From: Panicum virgatum | Lineage: Eukaryota; Streptophyta; Magnoliopsida; Poales; Poaceae | Direction of reading: 5' to 3' | Length of the DNA: 64,000 nt | Assembly: GCF_016808335.1 (NCBI RefSeq) | Contig: NC_053137.1 | Span: forward strand, 5,159,904 to 5,223,903 | In this document: piece by piece, positions 33,392-56,362 of the stretch | How positions within the stretch are numbered: position 1 is the first letter of the stretch | How the letters are laid out: every line of letters begins with the position of its first letter | Notes under the pieces: model-generated | Databases searched by the model: none | The model's input: only the letters and a program-made list of their open reading frames with translations | Told to the model about the DNA's origin: nothing | Program-made: the position numbers and the translations under genes

Positions 33392-35075
33392 TGTAAGCAT
33401 CTAGGCCCTCAAGGTATGTTTCGGTGATTAATGACAACCACTATTGTGACTAATGAGTATGTGCAGCTTAATAGATCATTATCGCTCATTTGGTCATATG
33501 TCAAAAGAGGCCCCTCAATTTCATTATTCAAAAAGGTGATCTCGGTATTCAACTCAAGATTATTACAAGACTAAGGATCTTTCTAGTACTAAGGGTCACA
33601 AGGTTGAGAAGGACACTTAGATTAGTATATGTTTTATAGTTTTGTAGAGGTCGCACTATTAAGAGGGGTTAAGGTCAAGTAACTTGAGCATGGACATGAT
33701 AAATCAAAAATGGATGCACACTATGGTCACTCATCCTAGAAGTTCAAATAAGTGGTTTTCAACTTATATCTCAAGAATATTTGGATTTCATTCAAGACTC
33801 AAATCAGAAAAGGCAAAATCAGAAAAAGTCTTTAACACCGATTTAACCGACGCTCTCCCTTTTCTATACGTCGGTTAAACGAAGTCAGCAGTCTGGACAA
33901 GTCAATACACCGGTTAAACCGACGTGTTTGAACTTAACATCGGTGCATTAGTCCAGAGTTGGTTTTCCCGGGTGTTTCAAGGTTCTATACACCGGTTAAA
34001 CCAACGCTGTTTGAATTGAGACGTCGGTGCAATTGACCAGTGAGATGGTTTTTCCAAGGATTTCAGAAGTTGTACTCACCGGTTAAACCGACGATAGGTT
34101 TGAGTTAACATCGGTGCAGTTGTCCAGAGACTTGGTTTTTCAGTTGATCAGTGGACAACTACACTCACCGGTTAAACCGATGATACGTCGGTTAATCTGC
34201 CCAAGTTGTAACGGCTAGTTTTCAGAATGGGCAGTTTACATTCATCGGTTAAACCGACGCTGACTATTGGAGGTACGTCGGATTAACCGGCGCTACGCAG
34301 TTTTCTGGCAGCTTTTCTCCAACGGCTCTATTCGTGTGAGCTGCATATATATACCCCTCCAATGGGTCATTTTGCACACTCTTGGCACCAGGCAACATCC
34401 ATACACTCATACTATAGTCAAGAGCCACCTTGAGCTTCATCTTTCACATACTTGTTCATCCAATCAATCAAGAAGCAAGATTAAGGACTTGAGTAGAGAG
34501 AAGCTTGTGTGCATCCGTTCTTGGTGATCGGTTCTTGCTCAAGTGAAGGCCCTAGCTTGTTACTCTTGGTGATTGCCATCACCTAGGCGATCTTGGTGAT
34601 CGAGGTGTTTCTCGCGGAGCTTGCCAAGGATTGTGGGAGCCCGGAGAAGAAGATTGTACGTGGCTTGATCTCCACCACGCCGGGATGGTGAACGGAGACT
34701 CTTAGTGAGCGCCCTCGTCTCGGTGACTTGGGAGGTGACAAGACTCTTTGTGAGTGTCACAACGTGGATTAGGGGTGTGTGCCAACACATCGATACAACG
34801 GGAAAAAATCCGGTCGTCTCTTGTCCACTCTCTTTATTCAAACATTTTCTTTCATGCAATTTATTCATGTGCTTGACTTAGAGATCATAACTTAGCTCTA
34901 CCTTGCTAGGCTTTACTTCTCGTTTTATCTCTCATAGCTTGTGTAGGTAGCTTAGTTATCCGGTTGGTGAATTGGTGCCTTACTAACATTGCATAGGTTA
35001 AGGTTGCTTTATTGTGTTTTAGAAATTGAAAAAGGCCCAATTCACCCCCCCCCTCTTGGTCTATCGATCCTTTCA
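33392..35075 (+). mobile_element. Solo LTR (1684 bp) nested in Copia F
   Basis: Ends TGTAAGCATCTAG and GATCCTTTCA with a perfect CGAGT duplication (33387-33391, 35076-35080). It has no coding frame and no second LTR. Between about 33836 and 34294 it carries repeated copies of an ACCGGTTAAACCGACG-like motif. The orientation is set by the TGTAAGC start and the C-rich 3' end typical of this grass LTR type. Confidence 0.9.
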
Positions 35076-37012
35076 CGAGTCACCATGGGATGAATATGGC
35101 AAGAGTCCCGATGGATGACTGGCGGGTGGTACACAGCCGGCTCTACTCGAGAGCAAGTCGGCAGAGGCGGCTGCGGCGCCGGCTCCGGTGTAGGTGGCGG
35201 TGGAGACTCCGGTGCCGGAGTCGGAGGCCGCAGGTTGGCGCCGGTGCTGGCACCGAACGACGCCGGTACACCTGCACCGGCTGGGCATAGCCCGCAGGCG
35301 CCGTAGGAGGCACCGGGACCACGTGTGACGCAGCAGGAGACACCGGCGCCGCGCATGGTACGACCGGAGGTCCCAGGGCCGCGCGTGGCGCAGCAGGAAT
35401 CACCGGAAGCGGTGCCGGTGTACCAGAAAAACCTGCATTGAAATGACAGACAGACAAAGGTGGCTGAACCACCGGGTCAGGCGAAAACAGTGACTCCAAC
35501 TCGGGGTCAGAGGAAGGTGTAGAGGAGGTGGAGTAGGAGAAATCCGACTTGTCAAACACAACGTGTCGGGAGATGAGGACCCGACGAGAGGTGAGGTAAA
35601 AGCAGCGGTACCCCTTCTGGTCAGGGGAGTAACCAAGAAACACACAATGAGTCGAGCGGGGTGCCAGCTTGTGAGAAGCAGTGGCGGAGATGTTAGGGTA
35701 ACATGCACACCCGAAGACCCGAAGGTGGTTGTAGCGACAAAGGGTACCGAAAAGAGCGTGGTGTTGAGTGGGAAAAGGGGAAGCATTGGACGGAAGGTGG
35801 TTAAGCAAGTAGGTGGCGGTGTGGAGACTCTCAGCCTAGAAGCGGGGAGGCAGAGAGGCCTGAATCAGAAGGGTACGCATGACGTCATTCGTCGTGCGAA
35901 TCATCCGCTCAGTCTTGCCGTTCTGGGGAGAGATATACGGACAAGACATACGCAGCGGAACACCCCGAGCAAGGAAGAAAGAACGGGTGGTGGAGTTGTC
36001 GAACTCACGCCCGTTGTCACACTAGACGGTCTTAATGGTGAGGCCGAACTGAGTGGACACCCAGGCAAAGAAGTGGAGGAGGGTGGGAAAGGTCTCAGAC
36101 TTGGCGCGCAAAGGAAAAGTCCAAGAGTAATGAGAGAAATCATCAACCACCACCAGATAGTATTTATAGCCAAAAAACTGAGTACAGGAGAGATCCACAG
36201 GTCACAGTGAATAAGATCAAAGGCATACGTCGCATGCGAAGAAGAAGAAGAAAAAGTAAGTCTAACATGACGACCTAACTGGCACGCGTGATAGAGGTGC
36301 TCAGCAGGAGCCCTAGTACAAGGAATATCGGTACTACGACTGAGCTGAGCCAAAACGTCGCCGCCGGGGTGACCAAGCCGGCGGTGCCAGGTGGTGGAAG
36401 ACGGCGTCGCGGCAAAGGCAGCAGACGAAGAAGAAGTCGAATGCGGAGCAGCGGAAGCAGGAAGACGAAGGGTGTAAAGGGGCCCGAGCTGTCACATCGG
36501 AGGAGCGGACGCCGGAAAGCCGAATCCTTCACAGTAAGATCAGAGAAGTCAAATTCGATGGAACAAGAATTGTCAGCAGTAAACTAGCGAATGGAAAGAA
36601 GATTATGAATCATATGAGGAGCAACAAGAACATTGAGAAGATGGAAAGAACCAGGAGCAGAACCCACGGCGGTGACAGGAAGACAAGACCCATCGCCAAT
36701 CATGATGGAAGAAGGACAAAAGGGATGTGGGAGTCGGACAGAAGAGAGGATACCGGCATCTGGGTGGTGTGGAAGGAGGCACCCGAGTCGGCGATCCACT
36801 CGGTGCTGACCGGCGGCGTCAGCCCCATGGTGCTGAAGGACTGCGCCACGCGGCCTGGTCCCACCTCCCAGCCAGGTCGGTGGCTGGCTGGCTTGAGCAG
36901 GTGGAGTCCAGGACGGCGCAAACAGGGGAGCAGCACCGGCGAACATGGCCACCGGCTGGAGCTGAGGACGCCCCCACCCCCCCCCCCCCCCCCGCGACTC
37001 TGAAACGGCCAC
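35076..37012 (-). pseudogene. Copia F gag end, protease and integrase, broken
   Basis: The minus strand shows a gag tail ([16 protein letters not shown]), protease WIADSGASFHTT with the Asp-Ser-Gly triad kept, integrase zinc region [17 protein letters not shown], core DLWISPVLS, and [12 protein letters not shown] and QNGKTER-like parts spread over frames, then [20 protein letters not shown] and a Pro/Ala-rich linker ending near 35080. Frame changes and stops occur throughout (near 36350, 36190, 36025 and 35840). It resumes beyond the solo LTR at 33391. Confidence 0.83.
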
Positions 37013-37025
37013 ATCGAGATGCGCC

Positions 37026-37598
37026 CAGGGTTAAAAAAACGACCGGAACCGGTCCGGAAACCGCGGTTACCGGTTCCGGTTTGGGTCGGTTTCAAACCGG
37101 ACCAAATTTGAATTCAAAAAAAATGAAAAATTCCTAAAATACTTCAAGTTGCGACGAATCTAATAGTGACAATTTTTTTCAAATATTTGTTCATTTAGTA
37201 TACTTTGCGAGCATTTGAAGTTAAACAAAAAAAATATGCATACAAAAATATACAAATACAATATAAAACATGTTATACATTGTATTAATTTAAAAGTAGT
37301 ACAAAAGAGGGTTGGAGGGTTCATTTAGGCTAAAACATGTTATACAAACATTCATTTAGTATACTTTACGGGCATTTGAATTTAAACCAAAAAAGAAAAA
37401 AAAATTAAACTTGGCCGGTTACCACTAAAACCGACCGGTTACCACTCCAAACCGGCCGGCTAACCGGTCCAAACCGTTTGAACAGTCCAATTTGAATTTG
37501 AATTTGATTGGTTTTTACCGATAACCAGTCAAATCGGTCCGGTTTATCGAAACCGGTGGCCGGCGGTTTGGACCGACTAATCGGTAAGAAAAACCTTG
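37026..37598. mobile_element. Probable non-autonomous hAT element
   Basis: 573 bp with ends CAGGGTTAAAA and the complement of AACCTTG (CAAGGTTTTTC), many ACCGGTT/AACCGGT palindromic motifs near both ends and an AT-rich middle. The flanks GATGCGCC (37018-37025) and GATGTACC (37599-37606) match at 6 of 8 positions. It sits exactly at the truncated edge of Copia F, and the right flank is not Copia sequence, so the duplication may be fortuitous. Confidence 0.55.
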
Positions 37599-37606
37599 GA
37601 TGTACC

Positions 37607-38446
37607 TTGGGGGTTTAAAAAAACTCATGACGTACGGAGCTTACACCTTCAGATAGCACCGCGGCGCCGTGTAACAGCGGCCTTGGTAAAATGCTTAAAA
37701 ATTTAGCTTTGCAGGCTGGCATCAACTTTTGCATTCCTCTGCTTTTTGCCCCTCACTTCAAAGCCAAAAGCATCCTCAAGACGGTTTCTGCCATACGCCA
37801 CTCGCCACATGTCCTCGAGTTTTCTATGGGCCCTACATGTGCTCGCCAATTAACCCGACGGATCCAGCAGCATGCACATGGTAGCATCCGAGAAGAGCAG
37901 GACCGAAGGCACCATCACACCAGGCATGTGTAAGGAGCCGGAATCTCTGTCGCTGTCCCAAATCGTCAACAAGCACATACAAATACAAACGTGCAAAAAT
38001 GACGCAGAAATATATCATTGAGAATACAAACATCGTGTGATTGTCAACGACAGAGGCTTTTACACTCCGCGTCAATAATATACAGGACTAGTACCCTTAA
38101 CAGCTCCAGGCCTCCTAGTACCAACAACTGTTGAACAAAGTGATCGACTAAAAACGTCGGCTATTCGACTGTATAAAGTCACCTAACGGGAAATACCAGC
38201 TTATCTACTGAAAGACAATGTTTCGGTGGGGTCATCTCTGCACAACTTTATATATCCAGGGCAAAGTGGGGAAAGACGAGGAGATGCTGCCCCGATCATA
38301 CTGAAAAAGCCTCCTCTGAAACTAGCTCAACAGCTCTGAAAACCTGAGCAACACGCCCCCGACTATGGCACACTTTATTTCAAGCCAGAAATTTCAGCCC
38401 TTGCTTGGTATTGGGTAGTGGCTCATCATTCAAATTCCTAACTTGC
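37607..38446 (-). other. 3' UTR / downstream region of the ubiquitin protease gene
   Basis: Unique-looking sequence next to the UBP12-type stop codon. A minus-strand AATAAA at 38374-38379 lies about 70 bases past the stop and is a plausible polyadenylation signal. The transcript end is not determinable by eye, and I see no coding frame of substance. Confidence 0.5.
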
Positions 38447-50892
<12,446 letters not shown>

Positions 50893-51334
50893 AGCCCGGC
50901 AGGACGCGCGCGGTGAGGGGCGGCGGGCGGGGAGGGAAGGGGCGGAGGAAGCGCGGGGTCGCCGGCGGCGATGTGGGGCCCCACCCGGAAGTGGGTACGG
51001 GGGGCGGTGGGGGAGGTGGAGATCGCGAGGGGGGCTGGGGAGGTGGAGGAGAGAGAAAGGGAGAGGGGAGGAGAGAGAGAGGTTTTGGACCCGTGGAAAG
51101 TTCCAGGCCTTGTGCGGAGGCTTGCGGGGCAAGGACGGTGCGCGGGTGGACGGCTGGGATCGAGGGCTGTGGTGGGATGGACGGTCGAGATATTATGGGC
51201 TCGACGCGGCGGGGTGCCTGATAGAACTGGGGGAGAGAGAGGGAGGGAGGGACCCCGCCGCTCAGACGCGCCGGCTTTCGCTTCGCTTCACGTTTCCTAC
51301 TCCACAGTAGGAATACATTTTTAGTTTTCCACAT
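50893..51334 (-). promoter_or_regulatory. 5' leader and proximal promoter region of UBP12
   Basis: A strongly G+C-rich, CpG-rich block with GA/CT-rich repeats near 51040-51090 and 51230-51250 lies directly upstream of the ATG and changes abruptly to AT-rich DNA beyond 51300. This fits a grass 5' UTR and core promoter, but no exact start site or TATA box can be placed. Confidence 0.45.
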
Positions 51335-51880
51335 ATTTTCTCTTTTTCTCTCGTATACCAGCTAATTGCTTATCTCTCTCGCTTTATATATTTTTCTCTC
51401 CAATACTATTTTTTATATTTTTTGTTGCAAATGTTGTAGCGGATTACTTAAAGGATAGAGTGAAGAGAAGAACTCCCTGCACTTGAGTAAGAACGATGTG
51501 TGTTTTGGTGATTGTAAAAAAAATAGTATTGCTGATGGAATTGATAGTCTGTTGAAGCATCTTCCATTATCAAAAGAAGTTTTTGGTATTGGAGAGAGTA
51601 TAATCTGCTAGAAATGCTCTAGTTGTGGTCGTGGCGGGGTAGGTTACTACACGTGTTCGCCGAAACCAATTTCATTGGGATCCTCCTAAAAATGGTTTTT
51701 CAGTTTCAAGTTATTATCATCTAATGATTCTCAATATGCTCGTTAGATAGAATTCCATGTCATCAATAAAATTGTTTAATGGAAGATGCAGTGTACCACG
51801 ATATTGTTTATAGTATAGTTGATGCTACTCCGTTGCTAGTATTGATTCCATATCTAGCGGTCTGGAACAATGTTCTGCTA
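51335..51880. other. Intergenic AT-rich sequence
   Basis: Low-complexity AT-rich DNA upstream of UBP12; no gene or recognisable mobile element. Confidence 0.6.
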
Positions 51881-52006
51881 GTTTAGAGCTGATGTCCGAG
51901 TAGTGAGTGTCTTCAAATTAGTATGTATACAAATACAAATTGTTAGTTTAGAGCTGATGTCCGAGTAGTGAGTATCTTCAAATTAGTATGTATACAAATT
52001 GTTAGA
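51881..52006. repeat. 65-bp tandem duplication
   Basis: Two near-identical copies starting GTTTAGAGCTGATGTCCGAG at 51881 and 51946. They differ by a substitution and a short insertion. Confidence 0.85.
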
Positions 52007-52186
52007 AAGGTATGTTTAACTGCCTACCTTCAGATATTACTAGAAACACAGGCGTGGCAGTGCCGCGCCACCAGAGATGATAAGCCTAGGATTACTTGCC
52101 CAGTCAACACTTCATTTTGCATTATGGCATTATCAGCAAACAATTGTTGAACCGCGGACAAATTTAGTGAATTATCAGGGTGTGTC

Positions 52187-52640
52187 ACTGCCAATTTATG
52201 TAGACTGCCATAGCAATATTAGAGCAAAAGTAAATAACATGTGCAATATCTTTTTCCGATAAATCTCCCCTCTGAAACCAAAGACAGGTAGCATCACAAA
52301 AGTTGCATCCTTATATGTGAGAAAAATCATCCTCGAAAGAAGTTGCACTGGAGAAGGATGAAAATAATGATAACGGTTACTATCCGCACACCTTGGATCA
52401 TGATGCTCTCTCACCTCAAAACTGTACATGGTATTTTGGAACTGATCTGACAAAGATGGCAATCAAAAAAATCATAGCAGGAATCACAAAGGCTTAGGGA
52501 CGAAAAAGCTATAGAATACGAGGAATCAAATACTGGGGGTACATACTGCAGCCCAGCAGCTGACATTTCGAACTCTTGAAACTTGCTTTTCACTTTTTCT
52601 TTAGAAAGACTTCTGAAATGTCTTCCTTTCACAATCTATC
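52187..52640 (-). other. Unrecognised exon-like stretch
   Basis: On the minus strand an open stretch (52632 down to about 52555) reads GRHFRSLSKEKVKSKFQ and ends at GTATGT, a good 5' splice site. Further down, an AG-preceded block reads FQNTMYSFEVREHHDPR before GTGTGC. I do not recognise the protein and cannot join the pieces into a convincing frame. It could be a captured or decayed gene fragment. Confidence 0.25.
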
Positions 52641-54429
52641 TTTGTGTAGATACAGAGGTTGAAGATACAAGTGAAATGTTGGACATAGGAGTGGCCACTT
52701 TCATGACAACGAAACACCTTCTAAGTCCGGCCCATACCGGAACCTGTAGTCGTACTAAAGTAAGCTAGGTGAGATGTCAAAACTACTCGGTCCTTAAGGT
52801 TCACCAGGGCAGCAATCATCCCTCAACATGTCAACTTGAGCCTACCACCACGGTAGCACTCACCTGCCAGTCTACCACCACGGTAGCGCCGGCTCTAGCA
52901 TACCCAGCTGCCCTAGCCTCAGCCAAAACCCTTCATATCCTAGTCTCAACTCTGGATATGCATAACTACTCATATGCATGTATGAGCACACTCAATCACT
53001 CAAGTACCGGTATATGTAATCGATCCTAAACCAGGGCTACAACTAGACGTCCTCACATGGATGCAACCGCTCACGTAGGGGTCGATGAAACTTGCCTTCG
53101 CTTACGTACGCGTCGGCGGCGGCGGCTTCCTGCTCGCGGTACGGGTCTTCTGGCTCCGGCTCGCGGTACTGGCCTTCATACTCCTTGGCAGGCTCCTCCT
53201 CGGTCACTCCGTGATCTACGGGCGAAAATGGTACAACCGGCAAACAAACACAAGTAAGCTATAAATAAGCTCAAATAGAGATGAAAATAGGAGGAATAGA
53301 TAGTATATGATTTGAGGAGAGTTTAGGAAAAAGAGTTACGTGAAAAGGAGTTTGATATGAAGGAGATATTGAGTTTACAGTATTGGTTGGTATTCAATTC
53401 TGAAAATAGAATGATTTGGATTAAAGTGCTCACGGCCTGATGGGTGTTTTGGGCCTTTATTAGTATTGCGGAGTTAATGGTCGGGGAGCTGCCTGCCATC
53501 TCACCTTGGCGCGGAATAGCTCGAGGAAGAGGGTCAGTTGTTGGAGCTTCGTCTCGTGAGTGAGCTGGGCTCGTGAGGAGTGGTTCAGCTAGCGGAGCAA
53601 AGCGGCTCGGTGTGCTTGGGCTGATGATGGGGCTCGTCACGGCCTCGCTCCTTTTATAGGCGAGGAGAGCAGCAGCGGCGTCGCGCAGGGACGGGCGACG
53701 GCGTGGGCTGCGGCAGCTCGTCGTCAACGCGAACAGTGGCAGCGCTGAAGGCGCGAGCGTCAAGGCGGCAAAGCTGGCGAGGACGCTGCAGCGGCGTGGG
53801 CGAGGTGGGGACGTGGAGGTGGGCGGCACGGCGTGGTATCGACGGCAGTGCGCGGTCCCGTCGTGGGGCCGGCGTGTCGCGCGTGCGCGAGCGAGAGCGA
53901 GCGCGGGTGAGGACGGCAGGGAGGGGGCGTCGGCTTCTTTTATAGACGAGGTGAGACGGTTCGCGTGGCGGAGAAAAAATCTCAGCCAGCACTGTGCGCG
54001 ATGACCCCGATTTATGGCGAGGTGGGTGCCGCCATATTTGCATGACGGGTTATTTAATATTGTGAGCACTCTTGCCGGCTTCCAGGAAATGGAGTGAGTG
54101 CTGCCATGACAGGTCATTTCAAGGTCAATGGTGTGGGTACTCTGTGGCTTCCAGGGGATGATGAAGTTATGGCGAAGGAGGTAGGCGCTGTCATGATTGT
54201 CTGGGAATTATGGCGTGGTACGGTGACTCGAGAGACTTCTATGGAAAGAGACGAGATGATTTTTGTCGTACGTGCAAGCATGCGTATGCTGGTTACTGAA
54301 GGGAACGAATGTACTAACGCAAGGCAAGAGTATAAAATAGTCTGCCTATTAGTTATGTAATACCTCATATAACGTTAGTATTATTTTACGTTACTAGTTT
54401 AATTGCAACATAAGTTTTATTTTAGTGAT
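52641..54429 (-). repeat. LTR-retroelement-like debris with minus-strand TATA boxes
   Basis: Non-coding or poorly coding sequence with two minus-strand CTATAAAAG motifs (about 53654-53662 and 53937-53945), each followed by G+C-rich sequence, and a short Glu/Pro-rich frame (53043-53243) that I cannot assign. The layout resembles a gypsy LTR promoter region, but no termini or target duplication were found. It could also be an unrelated promoter. Confidence 0.3.
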
Positions 54430-55074
54430 TGTTGGAAATTGAGGTGGCCCTAATACCCACTAAGTTGGGGATCTATCCCTATGACACACCAACTCACTTC
54501 CGAGTCGATCAGCTTCTAGTTACTTAGTGTACCGGGTCCTTTTGACGGCAGAGCTGCCTTTTGCTTCCGGGAGGCAGAGCCTACCAATAAATGAAGCTGG
54601 CTTCCGGGTGATAGAGCCAACCTTCGATGAAGCCCAGACCCTTTTGTGATCCCGGGTGGCAGAGCCAACCTTCAATGGATCACAACTTATACACCAAGTA
54701 CTTAAATTTAACTAGGAGACTAACACCTATAAAGACACTTACCTTATTGGAGCAATAAAGTTACAAAGGAACACACACCTTTAAGTGGCTAGCCTAGCAC
54801 TCACCCTTCTAGCCCTACCACAACTCATCTACCTTGCTCATGGATGGATGCCATGGCAAGGAGGGGGGCTCTATTTATAGGTCAAGGGGAGCCATGGTAT
54901 TAGGACAAGTGTCCCCCTTTTAGAGAATTCCAAAATATTCTAACATTTTCAAAATTTTATTTATTACTAAATCTAGAGTACTCCTTGGAAAATATCTCAC
55001 TCTTACTTAGTGGAGAATGTTCTAGAGGGTTGCCTTGCATTTCTTTCAATAGTGATGAAAACTGGGATGTTACA
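54430..55074 (-). repeat. Possible solo LTR
   Basis: On the minus strand it begins TGTAACATCCCAG and ends CAATTTCCAACA, with a TATA box (TATAAATAGAG) at about 54868-54878 and internal repeats of the type GGCTCTRYCRCCCGG. The adjacent bases (GTGAT and ACGCA) do not match, so the borders or the solo-LTR call may be wrong. Confidence 0.4.
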
Positions 55075-55092
55075 ACGCAGCAGCCGGAGGTC

Positions 55093-56310
55093 TGTTATCG
55101 CCATAAATTAACAGGATTAATTTATGGGCCGAAATCAAGATGAGCTTAAAGCAGAAGATTAAGAAGGCTTGTAAATTGGCTCCTGCGTGAGCATTTGGGC
55201 CACATGGGCCATGTATCCTTAGATTTAGTTCAAGATTAGAGATAGAGTCCGATCGGGACAAGATTAGTTTAGATTGTTTCTCAAATCTCTGGACTATAAA
55301 TATGTACCCTATGTTATTCATGAAAGAAGAACGTCATCACGTCTCGCAAACAACAACTCTCGGCGCATCACCACCCCTAATCCTAGGGTTTCATCCAAGT
55401 AAGCGCCATGCTGCCCTGATCGCTTCTCGCGATCAGGGCAGCGTTGTTCTTGCTTTTACCTTGGTATTACTCGTACTGAAGCGTTTTTGATGGCCAGTAA
55501 TAATAGTTATCCCGATGTTCGTAGCATGGCTTTTAGCAGATCTGTCGCACTTTGTTGCTTATCATCTACGAATATCATGTTGTCTTTACGCGATCATGTT
55601 ATCATCTTATACTAGCTCTTGTTGCATATAGTTAGCTACGTAAAGGCAACACCCTGCTTCTTTTCCATCTAATAGATCTATTCTGTTATGGTTTGCTCTT
55701 ATTCTTAAGAGTTGGTGTAATATCTGCTCGGTTAGGCCTTGCAAACGGATTGGATGATCCGGTGACGTGTTAGATGCTATGCTTTAGTCTTAACAGGGAA
55801 TTGTTCCGGGAATCGGCTCTTGCTAGTTCTTAGGCCTCTGTTTTGGGTTACGGTTTAGTTATCTGTTACGTTTATTAGACCCAATCACGTGTAGGATGTT
55901 CCGATCTAGCGGTGAAGCTTTTACCATCGTAGATAAGATTAATTAGATTTAATTGAAGTAGTTTTACATTTATTTGCTTTATTCACCAATATCCGGATAG
56001 ATGCAGATCCAATCTGACACCAAGACTCGATCGGCTCTTTAAAGCCGATGCAAGAGTCGTCCCGGGGAGCCGACCACGGCTCGGACTTATGTTTCCACGT
56101 GTTTGTGTATGCAGGCAATCGTTTCAAGCACGTTCGCAGCTTTCTGATCGGGTATAGGTCAGGTGGCACGCCCGACGTTCTCCGGAAACTCCGGGCGCGT
56201 GACGGAATTGCGGGCTGTCGATGAGGGAGCAGTGCCTGCCAGCGCCTCGGCGACCTCCCGGCTCTTCGTGTTGCCTGTCACTGCTCGCCGGTGGGTTTCG
56301 ACCGACAACA
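55093..56310 (+). repeat. Probable 5' LTR of Gypsy G
   Basis: Starts TGTTATCGCC and ends CCGACAACA, with a TATA box (TATAAATA) near 55287. The right border is supported by the adjacent primer site; the left border is a guess from the TG start. Confidence 0.55.
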
Positions 56311-56315
56311 CATTC

Positions 56316-56333
56316 TGGCACGCCCAATGGGAC
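56316..56333 (+). promoter_or_regulatory. Primer-binding site of Gypsy G
   Basis: TGGCACGCCCAATGGGAC lies five bases after the proposed LTR end. It has the TGG start of primer sites; I do not assign the tRNA. Confidence 0.5.
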
Positions 56334-56362
56334 ATTCATCAACAACAACGCCCACCGCAGAG

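Larger units (their letters stand above)
31700..37025 (-). mobile_element. Copia F: 5'-truncated relative of Copia E
   Basis: Minus-strand element with a 3' LTR at 31700-31814, an adjacent polypurine tract, then RNase H, RT, integrase, protease and part of gag up to about 37025. No 5' LTR or gag start is found beyond that point. A 1684-bp solo LTR (33392-35075) interrupts it between the integrase C terminus and RT. Its protein pieces closely parallel Copia E (for example WIADSGASFHTT and CNVVTGKWI). Confidence 0.88.

Noticed and set aside
37691..37933. 80-codon plus-strand frame downstream of UBP12
   Set aside because: No similarity recognised, and it overlaps the presumed 3' flank of UBP12 on the other strand.
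53323..54117. 264-codon minus-strand frame
   Set aside because: It crosses both TATA-like motifs, is Ser/Ala/Arg-rich without a recognised domain, and sits in LTR-like DNA.
54430..55074. Full confidence in a solo LTR
   Set aside because: TG...CA ends and a TATA box are present but the flanking 5-mers do not match, so it is kept only as a low-confidence repeat.
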